Origin: Comamonadaceae bacterium ALPHA2B
GTDB lineage: Bacteria; Pseudomonadota; Gammaproteobacteria; Burkholderiales; Burkholderiaceae_C
Length of the DNA stretch: 64,000 nucleotides
Direction: 5' to 3'
NCBI GenBank assembly: GCA_005503065.1
Contig: SCOE01000015.1
Coordinates: 1 to 64,000, forward strand
Positions 25,921-34,948 of the stretch are shown in pieces. The notes under the pieces were generated by a model that worked only from the letters and a program-made list of their open reading frames with translations, was not told the origin of the DNA and did no database searches. Each line of letters starts with the position of its first letter. Positions within the stretch are counted from its first letter, which is position 1. The position numbers were made by a program, and so were the translations under genes.

Positions 25921-26735
25921 CAGGCGGCCTTCTTCAGTTGCTGCGCGTAGCCCTTGAGGACCTCCTCGCGCAGCACGTCCCAGATCTGCGTGTGCAGCTC
26001 GACGAAACGCGGCTGCATGCGTACCTCGGCCACGTCGCGCGGCCGCGGAAGGTCGATCACGAACTCGCCGATGGGGTGCGTGGCCGGGCCCGCCGAGAGC
26101 ACGACGACGCGGTCGCTCATGGCGATGGCCTCATCCAGGTCGTGCGTGATGAACAGGACTGCTTTTCGCCGGGCTGCCCACAGCTCGAGCACCTCGTTCT
26201 CCATCAGTTGCCGCGTCTGGATGTCCAGGGCGCTGAAGGGCTCGTCCATGAGGATGATGTCCGGGTCCAGCGCCAGGGTCTGTGCAAGCGCGGTGCGCTT
26301 GCGCATGCCGCCCGACAGCTGGTGCGGGTAGCGGTCGCCGAATCCCGAAAGGCCCACGCGCGCCAGCCACTGCTCGGCCTGCGCCCTCGCCTCGCGCTCG
26401 GGCACGCCGCGGTACTGCAGGCCGACCATCACGTTGTCGGCCGCGCTGCGCCAGGGCATCAGCGCCTCGGTCTGGAACATGTACCCGGCGCGCGCGTTGA
26501 TGCCCGCCAGCGGCTGGCCGAAGACGCGCACCGTGCCCGACGACGGTTCCAGCAGCCCCGCCGCGACGTTCAGCAGCGTGGACTTGCCGCAACCCGTGGG
26601 CCCGACGACCGAGACGAACTCGCCGGCGCCGACGCGCAGCGTGGTGTCGGCCACGGCGGTGTAGCGTTGGCGCGCGTCGTCCTTGGCGCGGAAGGCGCAG
26701 GTGATGTCGAGCAGTTCGAGGGCGTGGTCGGACAT
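25920..26735 (-). CDS. NitT/TauT-type ABC transporter ATP-binding protein
   Basis: ABC ATPase of 271 residues. Walker A is GPTGCGKSTLLN, the signature is QLSGGMRKRTALAQ, Walker B is DIILMDEPFSALD and the H-loop is LFITHDLDEAI. It is similar to SsuB/TauB. Its upstream gap holds a family B repeat and a hairpin, so expression may be lower than that of the binding protein. Confidence 0.9.
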   Translation of the reverse strand: MSDHALELLDITCAFRAKDDARQRYTAVADTTLRVGAGEFVSVVGPTGCGKSTLLNVAAGLLEPSSGTVRVFGQPLAGINARAGYMFQTEALMPWRSAADNVMVGLQYRGVPEREARAQAEQWLARVGLSGFGDRYPHQLSGGMRKRTALAQTLALDPDIILMDEPFSALDIQTRQLMENEVLELWAARRKAVLFITHDLDEAIAMSDRVVVLSAGPATHPIGEFVIDLPRPRDVAEVRMQPRFVELHTQIWDVLREEVLKGYAQQLKKAA

Positions 26736-26748
26736 GTCAGTGGCGCCC

Positions 26749-26820
26749 GGCCGCCCGAAGGCACTGACGCACCCCCTCGGGGGGCAGCGGACCGCGCGCA
26801 GCGGGGAAGCGTGGGGGCAT
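26749..26820 (-). repeat. Family B palindromic repeat, copy 2
   Basis: Read on the minus strand, ATGCCCCCACGCTTCCCCGC, GCTGCCCCCCGAGGGGG and CTTCGGGCGGCC form the same GC-rich element as at 1190 and 38217. It fills the gap between the binding-protein and ATPase genes. Unlike the other two copies it lacks the terminal GGGAGG. Confidence 0.7.
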
Positions 26821-26829
26821 CTTCATTTC

Positions 26830-26866
26830 TCAGAAAAAGGAAATCCCGGCACGAAGGCCGGGACGC
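26830..26866 (-). terminator. Intra-operon hairpin after the ABC binding-protein gene
   Basis: On the minus strand TCCCGGC, a 6-nt loop and GCCGGGA are followed by TTTCCTTTTT. It lies 20 bp after the binding-protein stop and before the ATPase gene, a usual place for partial termination that raises binding-protein output. Confidence 0.65.
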
Positions 26867-26886
26867 AGCAGGGGCGGCGACCGCGT

Positions 26887-27921
26887 TCAGGCCTTGAACC
26901 GGTCCTTCGCGCGGCGGGCGAAGTCGTTGGTGTAGATCTTGTCCAGGTCGATGCGGTCGCCCTTGACCGTGGTGTCGAAGCTGGTGATCGCTGCCAGCGC
27001 GGTCTTCGGCCCCTCGGCCGGCACGATGCCATCGGGGGAGATCGATTCGCGCACCTTGTCGAACGACGCCAGGTACAGCGCCCTATCGCCGAGCAGGTAG
27101 GTCTCGGGCACGGTCTTGATGATGTCGCCGGGCCCGGCCGTCTGCAGCCATTTGAGGCCGTGCACGATGGCGTTGGCCAGCGCCTGGCAGGTGTTGGGGT
27201 TCTTCTGCACGAACTCGGCCGGCGCATACAGGCAGGCCGCGGGCATCGGGCCGCCGAAGACCTCCTGCGTGCCCTTGAGCGTGCGGGTGTCGCTGATGAT
27301 CTTCACGTCGCCCTTCTGCTCGAGCATGGTCATCACCGGGTCGGTGTTGCTGATCGCATCGATCTGGCCCGAGCGCAGCGCGGTGAGCGCACCGGCCGCC
27401 ACGCCCACGCCGATGTAGCTCACGTCGCTGGCCTTGAGGCCGCCGCGCGAGAGCACGAGGTTGGCGACCATGTTGGTCGACGAGCCGGGCGCGGAGACGC
27501 CGATCTTCCTGCCCTTGAGGTCGGCGATGCCCTTGTAGCTCGCCAGGTTCTTCGTCGACACGCCCACCGCGATCTGCGGCGCGCGCCCCTGCAGCACGAA
27601 GGCCTGGAAGAACTGGTTCTTGGCCTGCAGGTTGATGGTGTGCTCGAAGGCGCCCGAGCACACGTCGGCCGAGCCGCCGACCACGGCCTGCAGCGCACGC
27701 GCGCCGCCGGCGAAGTCGGAGATCTCGACCTCCAGCCCCTCCGCCTTGAAGTAGCCGAGTTGTTCGGAGATGGTGAGCGGCAGGTAGTAGAACGCGGCCT
27801 TGCCACCGACGGCGATCGAGACCTTCGACTTCTCGAGCTTGGGCTGCGCACGCAGCGCGGGCGCGGCGATCAGTGCGGCGCCGGCCATGGCCAGCGAATG
27901 GAAGGAGCGTCGGTTGAGCAT
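26887..27921 (-). CDS. NitT/TauT-type ABC substrate-binding protein
   Basis: Periplasmic binding protein of 344 residues (SsuA/NMT1-like). A signal peptide (RRSFHSLAMAGAALIAAPALRAQ) with Arg-Arg at its start could be Sec or Tat type. The mature protein starts KVSIAVGGKAAFYYLPL and has GLEVEISDFAGGARALQAVV and GVSAPGSSTNMVANLVL. First gene of the three-gene operon. The ligand cannot be assigned from sequence. Confidence 0.87.
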   Translation of the reverse strand: MLNRRSFHSLAMAGAALIAAPALRAQPKLEKSKVSIAVGGKAAFYYLPLTISEQLGYFKAEGLEVEISDFAGGARALQAVVGGSADVCSGAFEHTINLQAKNQFFQAFVLQGRAPQIAVGVSTKNLASYKGIADLKGRKIGVSAPGSSTNMVANLVLSRGGLKASDVSYIGVGVAAGALTALRSGQIDAISNTDPVMTMLEQKGDVKIISDTRTLKGTQEVFGGPMPAACLYAPAEFVQKNPNTCQALANAIVHGLKWLQTAGPGDIIKTVPETYLLGDRALYLASFDKVRESISPDGIVPAEGPKTALAAITSFDTTVKGDRIDLDKIYTNDFARRAKDRFKA

Positions 27922-28062
27922 GAGGGACAGGCGGATCGTTCTTGAAAGACCCGATCGAGCTTAGGTGGCACCCCTGCCGAAGGCATCCGGAACATCCCCA
28001 CGCGGGTTTCCACGGTAAGCCGAAACGCTCAGCGCAGGGCCTGCGCCGCCCTCAGGCAGAGG

Positions 28063-28455
28063 TCAGCGCGCGACGAAGAAGATCGCGACGTTGACCAGCA
28101 GCGCTGCGCCCCACACCAGGCTGCGCAGCGTGCTGCGGCCACGCACGTACAGCGAGATGTAGACCACGCGCAGCAGCACGTAGGCCAGCGCCAGCGCGTC
28201 GAGGCGTCCCTGCGCGGCCCCGAACTGATGCGCGGCGACGACCGCACCGATGAACAGCGGCAGGCCCTCGAAGCTGTTGGCCTGCGCCGCGTTGGCGCGC
28301 GCACGCCAGCCGCTCTGGCGCGCGGCCCATTCGCGTGGCGCATCGTTGTCGCCCAGCCCGAAGGCACCGGCCTTGGCCAGCCAGGCCGCGACGTAAGGCA
28401 ACGCCGCTGCGACCAGGACACACCAGTAGGCCAAAGTGAGGTGGCTGAAGCTCAT
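28063..28455 (-). CDS. MAPEG family membrane protein
   Basis: Four-helix membrane protein of 130 residues in the MAPEG superfamily. The family motifs are RARANAAQANSFEGLPLFIG (about residues 50-70) and LRVVYISLYVRGRSTLRSL (about 92-110). Eukaryotic relatives are glutathione-dependent enzymes; bacterial roles are mostly unknown. It is separated from recR by a family A repeat and is probably transcribed alone. Confidence 0.83.
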   Translation of the reverse strand: MSFSHLTLAYWCVLVAAALPYVAAWLAKAGAFGLGDNDAPREWAARQSGWRARANAAQANSFEGLPLFIGAVVAAHQFGAAQGRLDALALAYVLLRVVYISLYVRGRSTLRSLVWGAALLVNVAIFFVAR

Positions 28456-28473
28456 CGTGTCTCCGAATGAAAG

Positions 28474-28538
28474 TCATGAACCGAATCGGCCTGCATCGCC
28501 CGCCAGTCGGGCGCGAGCAGCTATCAAAAAAGTAGCAA
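28474..28538 (+). repeat. Family A palindromic repeat, copy 5
   Basis: AATCGGCCTGCATCGCCCG, CGGGCGCGAGCAGC and GCTATCAAAAAAGTAGCAA form a complete element between the MAPEG gene start and the recR stop. Confidence 0.88.
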
Positions 28539-28553
28539 TGGCCCGTTGCGACA

Positions 28554-29144
28554 TCAACGCCGGTCGACCAGCGCATGCGCGATGGTGCCGAGGTCGACGT
28601 ACTCCAGTTCGCTGCCCGCGGGCACACCACGTGCCAGGCGCGTCACGGTGAGGCCGCGCGCGCGCAGGGCCTCGCCGATCACGTGCGCCGTGGCCTCGCC
28701 CTCGGCGGTGAAGTTGGTGGCGAGGATCACTTCGCTGACCTGGCCGTCGAGGGCGCGCTCCATCAGCCGGTGCAGGCCGATGTCGCGCACGCCGATGCCG
28801 TCGAGCGGGCTGAGCTTGCCCATGAGCACGAAGTAGTAGCCGCGGAAGGCATTGGTGCGTTCCAGTGCGGCCTGGTCGGCCGGCGTCTCGACCACTGCGA
28901 GCTTGCTGGCATCGCGCCGCGGGTCGCGGCACACGTTGCAGATCTCGGCCTCGGTGAAGGTGTTGCAGCGGTCGCAGTGGCGCACGGTGCTGGCGGCCGT
29001 CTGCAATGCGCGCGCCAGCAGTTGCGCGCCTTCGCGGTCGTGCTGCAGCATGTGGAAGGCCATGCGCGAGGCCGACTTGGCCCCCACGCCCGGCAGGCGG
29101 CGCAGTGCATCGACCAGGGCATCGAGCGAGCTGGCGTCGGACAC
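28554..29144 (-). CDS. recR: Recombination protein RecR
   Basis: Part of the RecFOR gap-repair pathway, 196 residues. An N-terminal helix-hairpin-helix ([17 protein letters not shown]) is followed by the zinc finger [16 protein letters not shown] and a Toprim domain ([16 protein letters not shown], then [13 protein letters not shown]). The start is GTG at 29144, preceded by AAGGAG; no ATG is available. It lies 2 bp after the upstream DUF1176 gene, in an ebfC-DUF1176-recR unit below dnaX. Confidence 0.94.
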   Translation of the reverse strand: MSDASSLDALVDALRRLPGVGAKSASRMAFHMLQHDREGAQLLARALQTAASTVRHCDRCNTFTEAEICNVCRDPRRDASKLAVVETPADQAALERTNAFRGYYFVLMGKLSPLDGIGVRDIGLHRLMERALDGQVSEVILATNFTAEGEATAHVIGEALRARGLTVTRLARGVPAGSELEYVDLGTIAHALVDRR

Positions 29145-29146
29145 GG

Positions 29147-30214
29147 TCAGCGCTCCTTCTCGACCCGCGCGCGGTACAGCGGCAGCCAGTCGCCGGGCGC
29201 GCCGGCGCAACGGCGCTGGTAGTCGTAGCTCGCGGGCACGAAGCCCTTGCCGTCGAAGGCCCACTGCACCGCATAGCCGCAATCGCCGAGGCCGCGGCCC
29301 TTGGACGCGCTGGAGAGCATGGCCGTGTCGGGGGCGTAGTCGCCCTCGGACACGACAGCCGCATCCTCCGCGCGTTCCGGCGCGGGCGCACCCGGCGGTC
29401 GCGGCAACGCCACCGGCACGGCGCGCGCGGGCGCGTTGCGCGGCACCCGCAGCACGATCTGCCCCTGTTGGTAGGCGCCACGCCAGCAACTCAGCAACAC
29501 CAGTGCCTCGTCGGCCGTGAGCGGGTCGGCCTCGTCGCCGTCGAAGTCCTTGAGTTGCGGATCGCAGCGTTGCTTGAGCAGCGGACCCTGCGCCGCGCGC
29601 ACGGCCTTGGCCAGCGCGGCCGGGTCGGCCAGCGGGGGCGGCGTGGGCGCGGCGCGCACCACGGGCGCCATGGGCCCGTTGGGCACCGCGCCGGCACCGC
29701 CCCGCCCGGCCTTGCCCAGCGCCGTGCTGTTGCCGACGCGGCCCTGCACATCGTCGACGAACAGCAGCGCCGCCGCCAGCCCTTCGAGCGGTACCTGGGG
29801 ACCCTTGGCATCGCCCGTGAGCTGCAGCACGCGGCCGTTGGCGATCGCGCGCACGAAGCGCAGTGCATCGTCCTGCTTCAGGCCATGGCTTTCGCCATCG
29901 GCCTTGCCGACCCAGGCGGCCTTGAGCGCCAGCGGCTGGCCGTCCAGGCGCATCTGCGCGGGATCGAAGTCGGAGGCCAGCCAGAGCGTGGCCTGCAGTT
30001 CGCCGGTGCCGCCGGACTCGCGCCAGAGCTCGAGCGTGGCCGTGGCCTCGCCCTCCTTCTCCGGCGCGGACTTGGCGGTGCAGGCGCGCACGTTGTCGCA
30101 GCCGACGATCCAGTCCTTGAACTCGCGGTACGCCGGCACCGCGGGCGCGGCGATGGCCGTGCCGACGGCCAGTGCGCCGCAGGCGGCCGAGATCCAGCGC
30201 CAGGCGGTGCGCAT
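29147..30214 (-). CDS. Exported DUF1176-domain protein
   Basis: Periplasmic protein of 355 residues with a signal peptide ([20 protein letters not shown]). It matches the DUF1176 pattern: an N-terminal [16 protein letters not shown] with a conserved Cys pair, a central [16 protein letters not shown], and a C-terminal [19 protein letters not shown]. Function unknown. It sits between ebfC and recR, overlapping ebfC by 1 bp, an insertion in the usual dnaX-ebfC-recR order. Confidence 0.83.
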   Translation of the reverse strand: MRTAWRWISAACGALAVGTAIAAPAVPAYREFKDWIVGCDNVRACTAKSAPEKEGEATATLELWRESGGTGELQATLWLASDFDPAQMRLDGQPLALKAAWVGKADGESHGLKQDDALRFVRAIANGRVLQLTGDAKGPQVPLEGLAAALLFVDDVQGRVGNSTALGKAGRGGAGAVPNGPMAPVVRAAPTPPPLADPAALAKAVRAAQGPLLKQRCDPQLKDFDGDEADPLTADEALVLLSCWRGAYQQGQIVLRVPRNAPARAVPVALPRPPGAPAPERAEDAAVVSEGDYAPDTAMLSSASKGRGLGDCGYAVQWAFDGKGFVPASYDYQRRCAGAPGDWLPLYRARVEKER

Positions 30215-30546
30215 CAGAAGGGCAGCTTCATGCCCGGGGGCAGGCCCGGCATGCCGGAGGCGATCTTGCCCATCTTCTGCTCGCTCGTTTCCTCGGCCTT
30301 GCGCACGGCGGCGTTGAAGGCGGCGGCGACCAGGTCTTCCAGCATGTCCTTGTCGTCGGCCAGCAGGCTGGGGTCGATGGTGACGCGCTTGACGTCATGC
30401 TTGCAGGTCACGACGACCTTCACCAGGCCGGCACCGGACTCGCCCTCGACCTCGATCGTGGCGAGTTCTTCCTGGGCCTTCTTGAGGTTGTCCTGCATCG
30501 CCTGCGCCTGCTTCATGAGGCCGGCGAGTTGTCCTTTGTTGAACAT
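30214..30546 (-). CDS. ebfC: YbaB/EbfC nucleoid-associated protein
   Basis: Small DNA-binding nucleoid protein of 110 residues. The N-terminus [20 protein letters not shown] and central [20 protein letters not shown] are typical. The tail is Gly/Met/Pro-rich ([13 protein letters not shown]). It lies between dnaX and recR as in most proteobacteria; 47 bp separate it from dnaX. Confidence 0.93.
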   Translation of the reverse strand: MFNKGQLAGLMKQAQAMQDNLKKAQEELATIEVEGESGAGLVKVVVTCKHDVKRVTIDPSLLADDKDMLEDLVAAAFNAAVRKAEETSEQKMGKIASGMPGLPPGMKLPF

Positions 30547-30593
30547 GCTTGGGTTTCCTTGTGGTCGAAAAGGGATGGAAAAAGAAGCCGGGC

Positions 30594-32423
30594 TCAGGCC
30601 GGCTTGAGCGTGCCGGGCACGATGCGCGCGTCCCACTGGCGCATCAGCGACTGCACCTCGGGGTCGTTGTGGATCGCCTCCTCGGCAGCCCGCTGGCGGG
30701 CTTCGGCGGCCAGCCGGTTGCGGCGCGCCGGGCTGTCGCTCACGGCGCCGATCTCGATGGCGATGCGCACGGCATGCCCCGCACCCGCGAGCGCATTCTG
30801 CAGCTTCTCCCGGCTGGCGGGCTGGTTCAGGGTCTCGCGCTCCACGCGCAGCAGCCACTGGTCGACGTCGCGCGCGACGAGCTGCGATTGCAGCGCCAGC
30901 TCGCGCGCCAGCGCACCGATGGCCTCTGCCAGCACGAGCTGGGTCACGGTCGCGTGCCAGAAGTCACCCTCCTCGCTGGGTGGAATGGGCGCCAGCGCCG
31001 TCTCGCGCGGCAGTTCGCGCGCGCCGGGTGGCGGCTGTACGCGCAGCGGCACCGCGAGCACTTCGTCTCGCGGCGGCGCATCGGGTGGAGGTGCACGATC
31101 GGCCGCAGGGCGGCGCAGGGGCGCATCGACCACGGGCACGCGCTGGCCGGGACGCGCCGACGACGCCGGCGCCTCGTCGGGCATGGGCGCGGGCGCAGGC
31201 TCTGGGGCCGGCGCGGGCGCAGCCGTGAAGGTGGTGGCTGGGGCGGTGGCGCGACCTGCCGGCGCCTCAGCCGGCGCTTTCAGCGGACTTTTTTTTTCCG
31301 CCGCGGCGCCCTCGCCTGCCGGTTTGAAGGCCAGCAGCCGCAGCAGCACCATGGTCAGGCCGGCGTACTCGTCCGGCGCCAGGCCCAGTTCGCCGCGGCC
31401 GTGCAGGCACAGGCTGTAGAGCAGTTGCGTCTCGTCGGCGGGCATCAGCTCCGCCAGGCGCGCGACCTCGGCCGCGTCGGGGTCTGCACCGTCGGCCGCG
31501 GGCGCACGCGAAGGCACGGCCTGCAGCACGGCCATGGCCTGCAGCACGCTGGTCATTTCCTCCAGCGTGGAGGCAGCGGAAAGGCCGTCGCGGCGCAGCG
31601 CCTCGGCGGTCTCGACCACGGTGCGGCCATCGCCCAGCGCGAGCGCCTGGATCAGCGCATGCACGTGGCCGCGGTCGGCGCTGCCCAGCATCTGGCGCAC
31701 GCCGCCTTCGACCAGTTCGCCGTTGCCGTATGCGATGGCCTGGTCGGTGAGCGACAGCGCATCGCGCATCGAGCCGCGGGCGGCGCGTGCGAGCAGACGC
31801 AGCGCGCCGGGCTCGGCCGCCACCTGCTCGGCACCGAGCACGCGCGTGAGGTGCTCGAGCACTGTCTCGGGCGCCATCGGCCGCAGGTTGAACTGCAGGC
31901 AGCGCGACAGCACCGTGACCGGCACCTTCTGCGGGTCGGTCGTGGCCAGCACGAACTTGAGGTATTCGGGCGGCTCCTCCAGCGTCTTGAGCATCGCGTT
32001 GAACGCGGTGTTCGTGAGCATGTGCACTTCGTCGATCATGAAGACCTTGAAGCGGCCCTGCACCGGCTTGTAGACCGCCTGCTCGAGCAGCCCCTGCACC
32101 TCGTCGACGCCGCGGTTGGAGGCGGCATCGAGCTCGGTGTAGTCGACGAAGCGGCCGGCATCGATGTCGGTGCAGGCCTGGCACACGCCGCAGGGCGTGG
32201 CGGTGATGCCGCCCTGCCCGTCCGGGCCCTGGCAGTTGAGCGACTTGGCCAGGATGCGCGACACGGTCGTCTTGCCCACGCCGCGCGTGCCGGTGAAGAG
32301 GTAGGCGTGGTGCAGCCGCTGCTGCGTCAGCGCGTTCGTGAGGGCCTGCACCACGTGCTCCTGGCCCACCATCTCCCCGAAATTGCGTGGGCGGTACTTG
32401 CGGGCGAGCACGAGGTAGGACAT
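30594..32423 (-). CDS. dnaX: DNA polymerase III subunits tau and gamma
   Basis: Clamp-loader ATPase, 609 residues as full-length tau. Walker A is [15 protein letters not shown] (about residues 43-57), the zinc site is in CQGPDGQGG and [11 protein letters not shown], and the DExx box is [10 protein letters not shown]. Domain III ends near residue 365, then a Pro/Ala-rich linker leads to the C-terminal alpha/DnaB-binding part. The linker begins at a run of nine A (31297-31289, codons 376-379). Slippage to -1 gives seven new codons and a stop, predicting a 385-residue gamma. The start at 32423 gives the standard [15 protein letters not shown]-terminus. Confidence 0.94.
   Translation of the reverse strand: MSYLVLARKYRPRNFGEMVGQEHVVQALTNALTQQRLHHAYLFTGTRGVGKTTVSRILAKSLNCQGPDGQGGITATPCGVCQACTDIDAGRFVDYTELDAASNRGVDEVQGLLEQAVYKPVQGRFKVFMIDEVHMLTNTAFNAMLKTLEEPPEYLKFVLATTDPQKVPVTVLSRCLQFNLRPMAPETVLEHLTRVLGAEQVAAEPGALRLLARAARGSMRDALSLTDQAIAYGNGELVEGGVRQMLGSADRGHVHALIQALALGDGRTVVETAEALRRDGLSAASTLEEMTSVLQAMAVLQAVPSRAPAADGADPDAAEVARLAELMPADETQLLYSLCLHGRGELGLAPDEYAGLTMVLLRLLAFKPAGEGAAAEKKSPLKAPAEAPAGRATAPATTFTAAPAPAPEPAPAPMPDEAPASSARPGQRVPVVDAPLRRPAADRAPPPDAPPRDEVLAVPLRVQPPPGARELPRETALAPIPPSEEGDFWHATVTQLVLAEAIGALARELALQSQLVARDVDQWLLRVERETLNQPASREKLQNALAGAGHAVRIAIEIGAVSDSPARRNRLAAEARQRAAEEAIHNDPEVQSLMRQWDARIVPGTLKPA
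31261..31299 (-). promoter_or_regulatory. Predicted programmed frameshift or slippage site in dnaX
   Basis: On the minus strand GAAAAAAAAAGTCC carries nine consecutive A. The -1 frame reads AAG TCC GCT GAA AGC GCC GGC TGA, and the +1 frame reaches TGA within three codons. GCCGGC-TGAGGC-GCCGGC just downstream can form a stem-loop. This is the arrangement by which dnaX makes gamma in E. coli (ribosomal) and Thermus (transcript slippage). Confidence 0.75.
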
Positions 32424-32488
32424 TGCACCCATTCTAGAAGCGCCCCGTCGCACGACCCGGCGCGCCGAGGGTGCATTCGACGCGCGGG

Positions 32489-32494
32489 TAGAAT
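32489..32494 (+). promoter_or_regulatory. TAGAAT -10 element of the SRP RNA gene
   Basis: TAGAAT ends 7 bp before the predicted 5' end of the SRP RNA at 32502, the right distance for a -10 element. Confidence 0.6.
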
Positions 32495-32501
32495 CGTTCG
32501 T

Positions 32502-32595
32502 GACGGGCCTCCCCGCATGGTGAAGCGGCCAACCGGGTCAGGTGGGGAACCAAGCAGCCCTAACTGTGTAGCCAGTGCCGGGGGTAAGGCTCGTC
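32502..32595 (+). ncRNA. ffs: Signal recognition particle RNA, bacterial small type (4.5S)
   Basis: The ends GACGGGCCT (32502-32510) and AGGCTCGTC (32587-32595) pair with one G-U. The apical domain reads GGTCAGGT-GG-GGAA-CC-AAGCAGCC, which is the conserved Ffh-binding helix 8 with a GGAA tetraloop and the symmetric and asymmetric internal loops of E. coli 4.5S RNA. It lies divergent from dnaX, a common position. A T/C-rich stretch (CTTCTTCTCCCCCTTCTC) follows. Confidence 0.92.
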
Positions 32596-32691
32596 ACCTT
32601 CTTCTCCCCCTTCTCGATATTCGTCCGCAGACCGGCATGGTCTGCGGCGCAAGCCTGCGCGTGGTCCTTGTCATCGCGCGCTCGACGGGAC

Positions 32692-32726
32692 TTGAAGTGA
32701 TGAAAATACTGGATAAATAACCAGTA
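32692..32726 (+). promoter_or_regulatory. Promoter with LexA-like box ahead of a 66-codon gene
   Basis: TACTGGATAAATAACCAGTA (32707-32726) is a perfect 6-bp inverted repeat and has the CTG-N10-CAG form of the SOS box, matching the E. coli consensus TACTGTATATATATACAGTA at 16 of 20 positions. A -35 TTGAAG (32692-32697) and a -10 TAAATA (32714-32719, 16-bp spacer) overlap it. LexA control is inferred. Confidence 0.65.
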
Positions 32727-32764
32727 TGATGCCTCGTCCACTTCACCACCCCGAGGCAGACAGC

Positions 32765-32965
32765 ATGGACCATCCGGCCGCGCGACCGATGTCGGCAAGC
32801 GCACAGATCCTTCGTTTCCCCGCACGATCGCCGGCCGCGCTGCGCCGCTGCAAGCCATCAGGCTGGCCCTTCGGCCGGGCGTTGGCGCCCGCACCGGTCG
32901 ACCTCCGCCTGCAGGCCGCGCGAATATTGGCCACCACGGCACGCTGCTGGCTCGTGGGCAAGTGA
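32765..32965 (+). CDS. Small basic protein, predicted SOS-regulated, unrecognised
   Basis: Unrecognised 66-residue protein, strongly basic, rich in Ala, Arg and Pro, with SAQILRFPARSPAALRRC in the middle and a short C-terminal ARCWLVGK. No signal peptide or clear domain. The ATG at 32765 is chosen because a GAGGCAG sequence precedes it and because the ATG at 32726 lies inside the LexA-like box, at or before the expected transcription start. It follows the SRP RNA gene and precedes a membrane protein gene by 117 bp. A DNA-damage role is suggested only by the box. Confidence 0.5.
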   Translation: MDHPAARPMSASAQILRFPARSPAALRRCKPSGWPFGRALAPAPVDLRLQAARILATTARCWLVGK

Positions 32966-33082
32966 GGCGTGGCGCCATGCCCTGGTGTACATGCCGTGGG
33001 CGCACAGCGGGCAGCGCCCCGCTTGAATCCGATCGACGCCGTCGCGCGTAGACCCAGGTCCGCCTCCTTTCTTGGCTGCGTC

Positions 33083-33598
33083 ATGGACCTCTGGAAGCAC
33101 TACCGCCTCACCTTTCACCTGAACACCGCGCCGCCGGCGGCGACGGCCATCGCGCGGGTGCGCCAACGCGCCTCGCCCGACCGCCTGCAACGGGTACTTG
33201 CCCTCGGCACGGGCGCGGGCCTGCTGGGCGGGCTGGTGCCCGTCGTCGTGTCCGAGGCGGCTTGGGGTTGGGTGCTGCTGCAGGCCCTGCTGCTGGCCAT
33301 CGCCATCGCGCTGCCGATCTTCTACTGGGTGCGCATCGCCGACCTGCTTGCGACCGCCGCCCATCCGCTGGGCGCGGCCGAGGCCCGCGTGTTCGCGACT
33401 TGGGCGGAGCGCGACGAGGCCGTGGGCCGCTACTGGGTCGAACTGGTCGGGCAGCGCCGCGCAGCGGTGTATGGCGACTATGCAGCGCTGGTGACGCACG
33501 CGGCACGTGTGACGGGCCAAGCACCCGCCTCGAACAGCGACCTGCACCGGCTGGCGGGCGTGCGGCACCGACCCTGCCATGAGCTTCGCGCCGGTTGA
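33083..33598 (+). CDS. Hypothetical membrane protein
   Basis: Protein of 171 residues with two adjacent hydrophobic helices (LALGTGAGLLGGLVPVVVS and WVLLQALLLAIAIALPIFYWV, about residues 36-85), followed by a soluble helical part (EARVFATWAERDEAVGRYWVELVGQRR). No family recognised. The ATG at 33083 gives the DLWKHYRLTFHLN start; in-frame codons further upstream look non-coding. It could share the LexA-controlled transcript. Convergent with the flavoprotein gene. Confidence 0.6.
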   Translation: MDLWKHYRLTFHLNTAPPAATAIARVRQRASPDRLQRVLALGTGAGLLGGLVPVVVSEAAWGWVLLQALLLAIAIALPIFYWVRIADLLATAAHPLGAAEARVFATWAERDEAVGRYWVELVGQRRAAVYGDYAALVTHAARVTGQAPASNSDLHRLAGVRHRPCHELRAG

Positions 33599-33694
33599 GC
33601 CGACCTGCAGGGCATCCAACCTGTGCGTGCTGCCGGTACGCGCCAAGGCGCTGGCCGGGCGGGTGAGCGCCACGGGCAACCGCTCACTGGTGCG

Positions 33695-34948
33695 TCAGCT
33701 GCCCACGAGCGCCACGTACTGCACGACACCACGCGCCGCCACCATGCCGCTGGCCAGGGTGGCCGTGAGCAGGTAGCCACCGGTCGGGGCCTCCCAATCG
33801 AGCATCTCCCCGGCCACGAACAGGCCCGGCACCGCCCGGGCCATGAGGTCGCCCTGCAGCGCCTCGAAACGCACGCCGCCGGCGGTGCTGATCGCTTCGG
33901 CGACGGGGCGCGGCGCCGTCACGGTGACCGGCGCGGCCTTGAGCGTGGCGGCCACGCGCTGCGCGTCGTGCAGCGCCTCACGGGGCAGCACCTCGTGCAG
34001 CATCGCGGACTTGATCGCGTCCAGATTCAGCCGGCTCTTCAGGTGGCTGCCCAGCGAGCGTGCACCGCGCTGCTGCACGGCGGCCAGGACCTGGGCCGCA
34101 CTGCGGTCGGGCAGCAGGTCGACGTGCAGGGTGGCCTGGCCGCGTGCGGCGATCTCGTCGCGCAGCAGCGCCGACACGGCGTACACCAGGCTGCCCTCGA
34201 TGCCGGTGGCCGTGGCCACGAACTCGCCCTTGCGCGAGAAGCGCCGGCCCTGTCCGTCCTCGAAGTCGATGGCCACCGACTTGAAGGGCTGGCCGGCGAA
34301 GCGTTCGGCGAAGAAAGGCGTCCAGTTCGCCGGCCCGACGTCGAAGCCGCAGTTGGCTGGTTGCAGGGGCGCGATGTCGATGCCGCGTTCGCGCAGCAGC
34401 GGCACCCAGGCCCCATCGGAGCCCAGCCGCGGCCAGCTGGCGCCGCCCAGGGCCAGCACGGTGGCATCGGCCGACACCGACACCTCACCGTCCGGCGTGG
34501 CGAAACGCAGCGCTGCGCCCTCGCAGCTCCAACCCGTCCAGCGATGGCGCATGTGGAAGCGCACGCCCGCGGCACGCAGGCGGTGCAGCCAGGCGCGCAG
34601 CAGCGGGGCCGCTTTCATGTCGGTGGGGAACACGCGCTTGGAGGTGCCGACGAAGGTTTCGATGCCCAAGCCGTGCGCCCAGTCGCGCAGCGCCTGCGCA
34701 TCGAAGGTCTGCAGCATGGGCTCCACCTGCGCACGCCGTTCGCCGAAGCGGCCGGCGAAGGCCTCGAAGGGCTCGGCGTGCGTGAGGTTGAGGCCGCCAC
34801 GCCCTGCCAGGAGGAACTTGCGTCCCACCGATGGCATGGCGTCGTACAGGTCCACCTGCACGCCGGCCGCCGACAACTGCTCGGCGGCCATGAGACCGGC
34901 CGGGCCACCGCCGACGATGGCCACCGTGGTCGCTGCACCGCGCGTCAT
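33695..34948 (-). CDS. HI0933/YhiN-family flavoprotein (TIGR03862-type)
   Basis: FAD-dependent oxidoreductase-like protein of 417 residues. The N-terminal dinucleotide motif is [19 protein letters not shown], followed by [16 protein letters not shown], and the C-terminal FAD contact is [22 protein letters not shown]. The family's reaction is unknown. Its ATG overlaps the addA stop (ATGA), making it the third gene of the addB-addA unit. A link to repair is only positional. Confidence 0.85.
   Translation of the reverse strand: MTRGAATTVAIVGGGPAGLMAAEQLSAAGVQVDLYDAMPSVGRKFLLAGRGGLNLTHAEPFEAFAGRFGERRAQVEPMLQTFDAQALRDWAHGLGIETFVGTSKRVFPTDMKAAPLLRAWLHRLRAAGVRFHMRHRWTGWSCEGAALRFATPDGEVSVSADATVLALGGASWPRLGSDGAWVPLLRERGIDIAPLQPANCGFDVGPANWTPFFAERFAGQPFKSVAIDFEDGQGRRFSRKGEFVATATGIEGSLVYAVSALLRDEIAARGQATLHVDLLPDRSAAQVLAAVQQRGARSLGSHLKSRLNLDAIKSAMLHEVLPREALHDAQRVAATLKAAPVTVTAPRPVAEAISTAGGVRFEALQGDLMARAVPGLFVAGEMLDWEAPTGGYLLTATLASGMVAARGVVQYVALVGS

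Noticed and set aside
32726-32965. Longer version (79 codons) of the small gene behind the LexA-like box
   Set aside because: Its ATG lies on the last bases of the operator, at or before the predicted transcription start, and has no ribosome binding site; the ATG at 32765 fits better.
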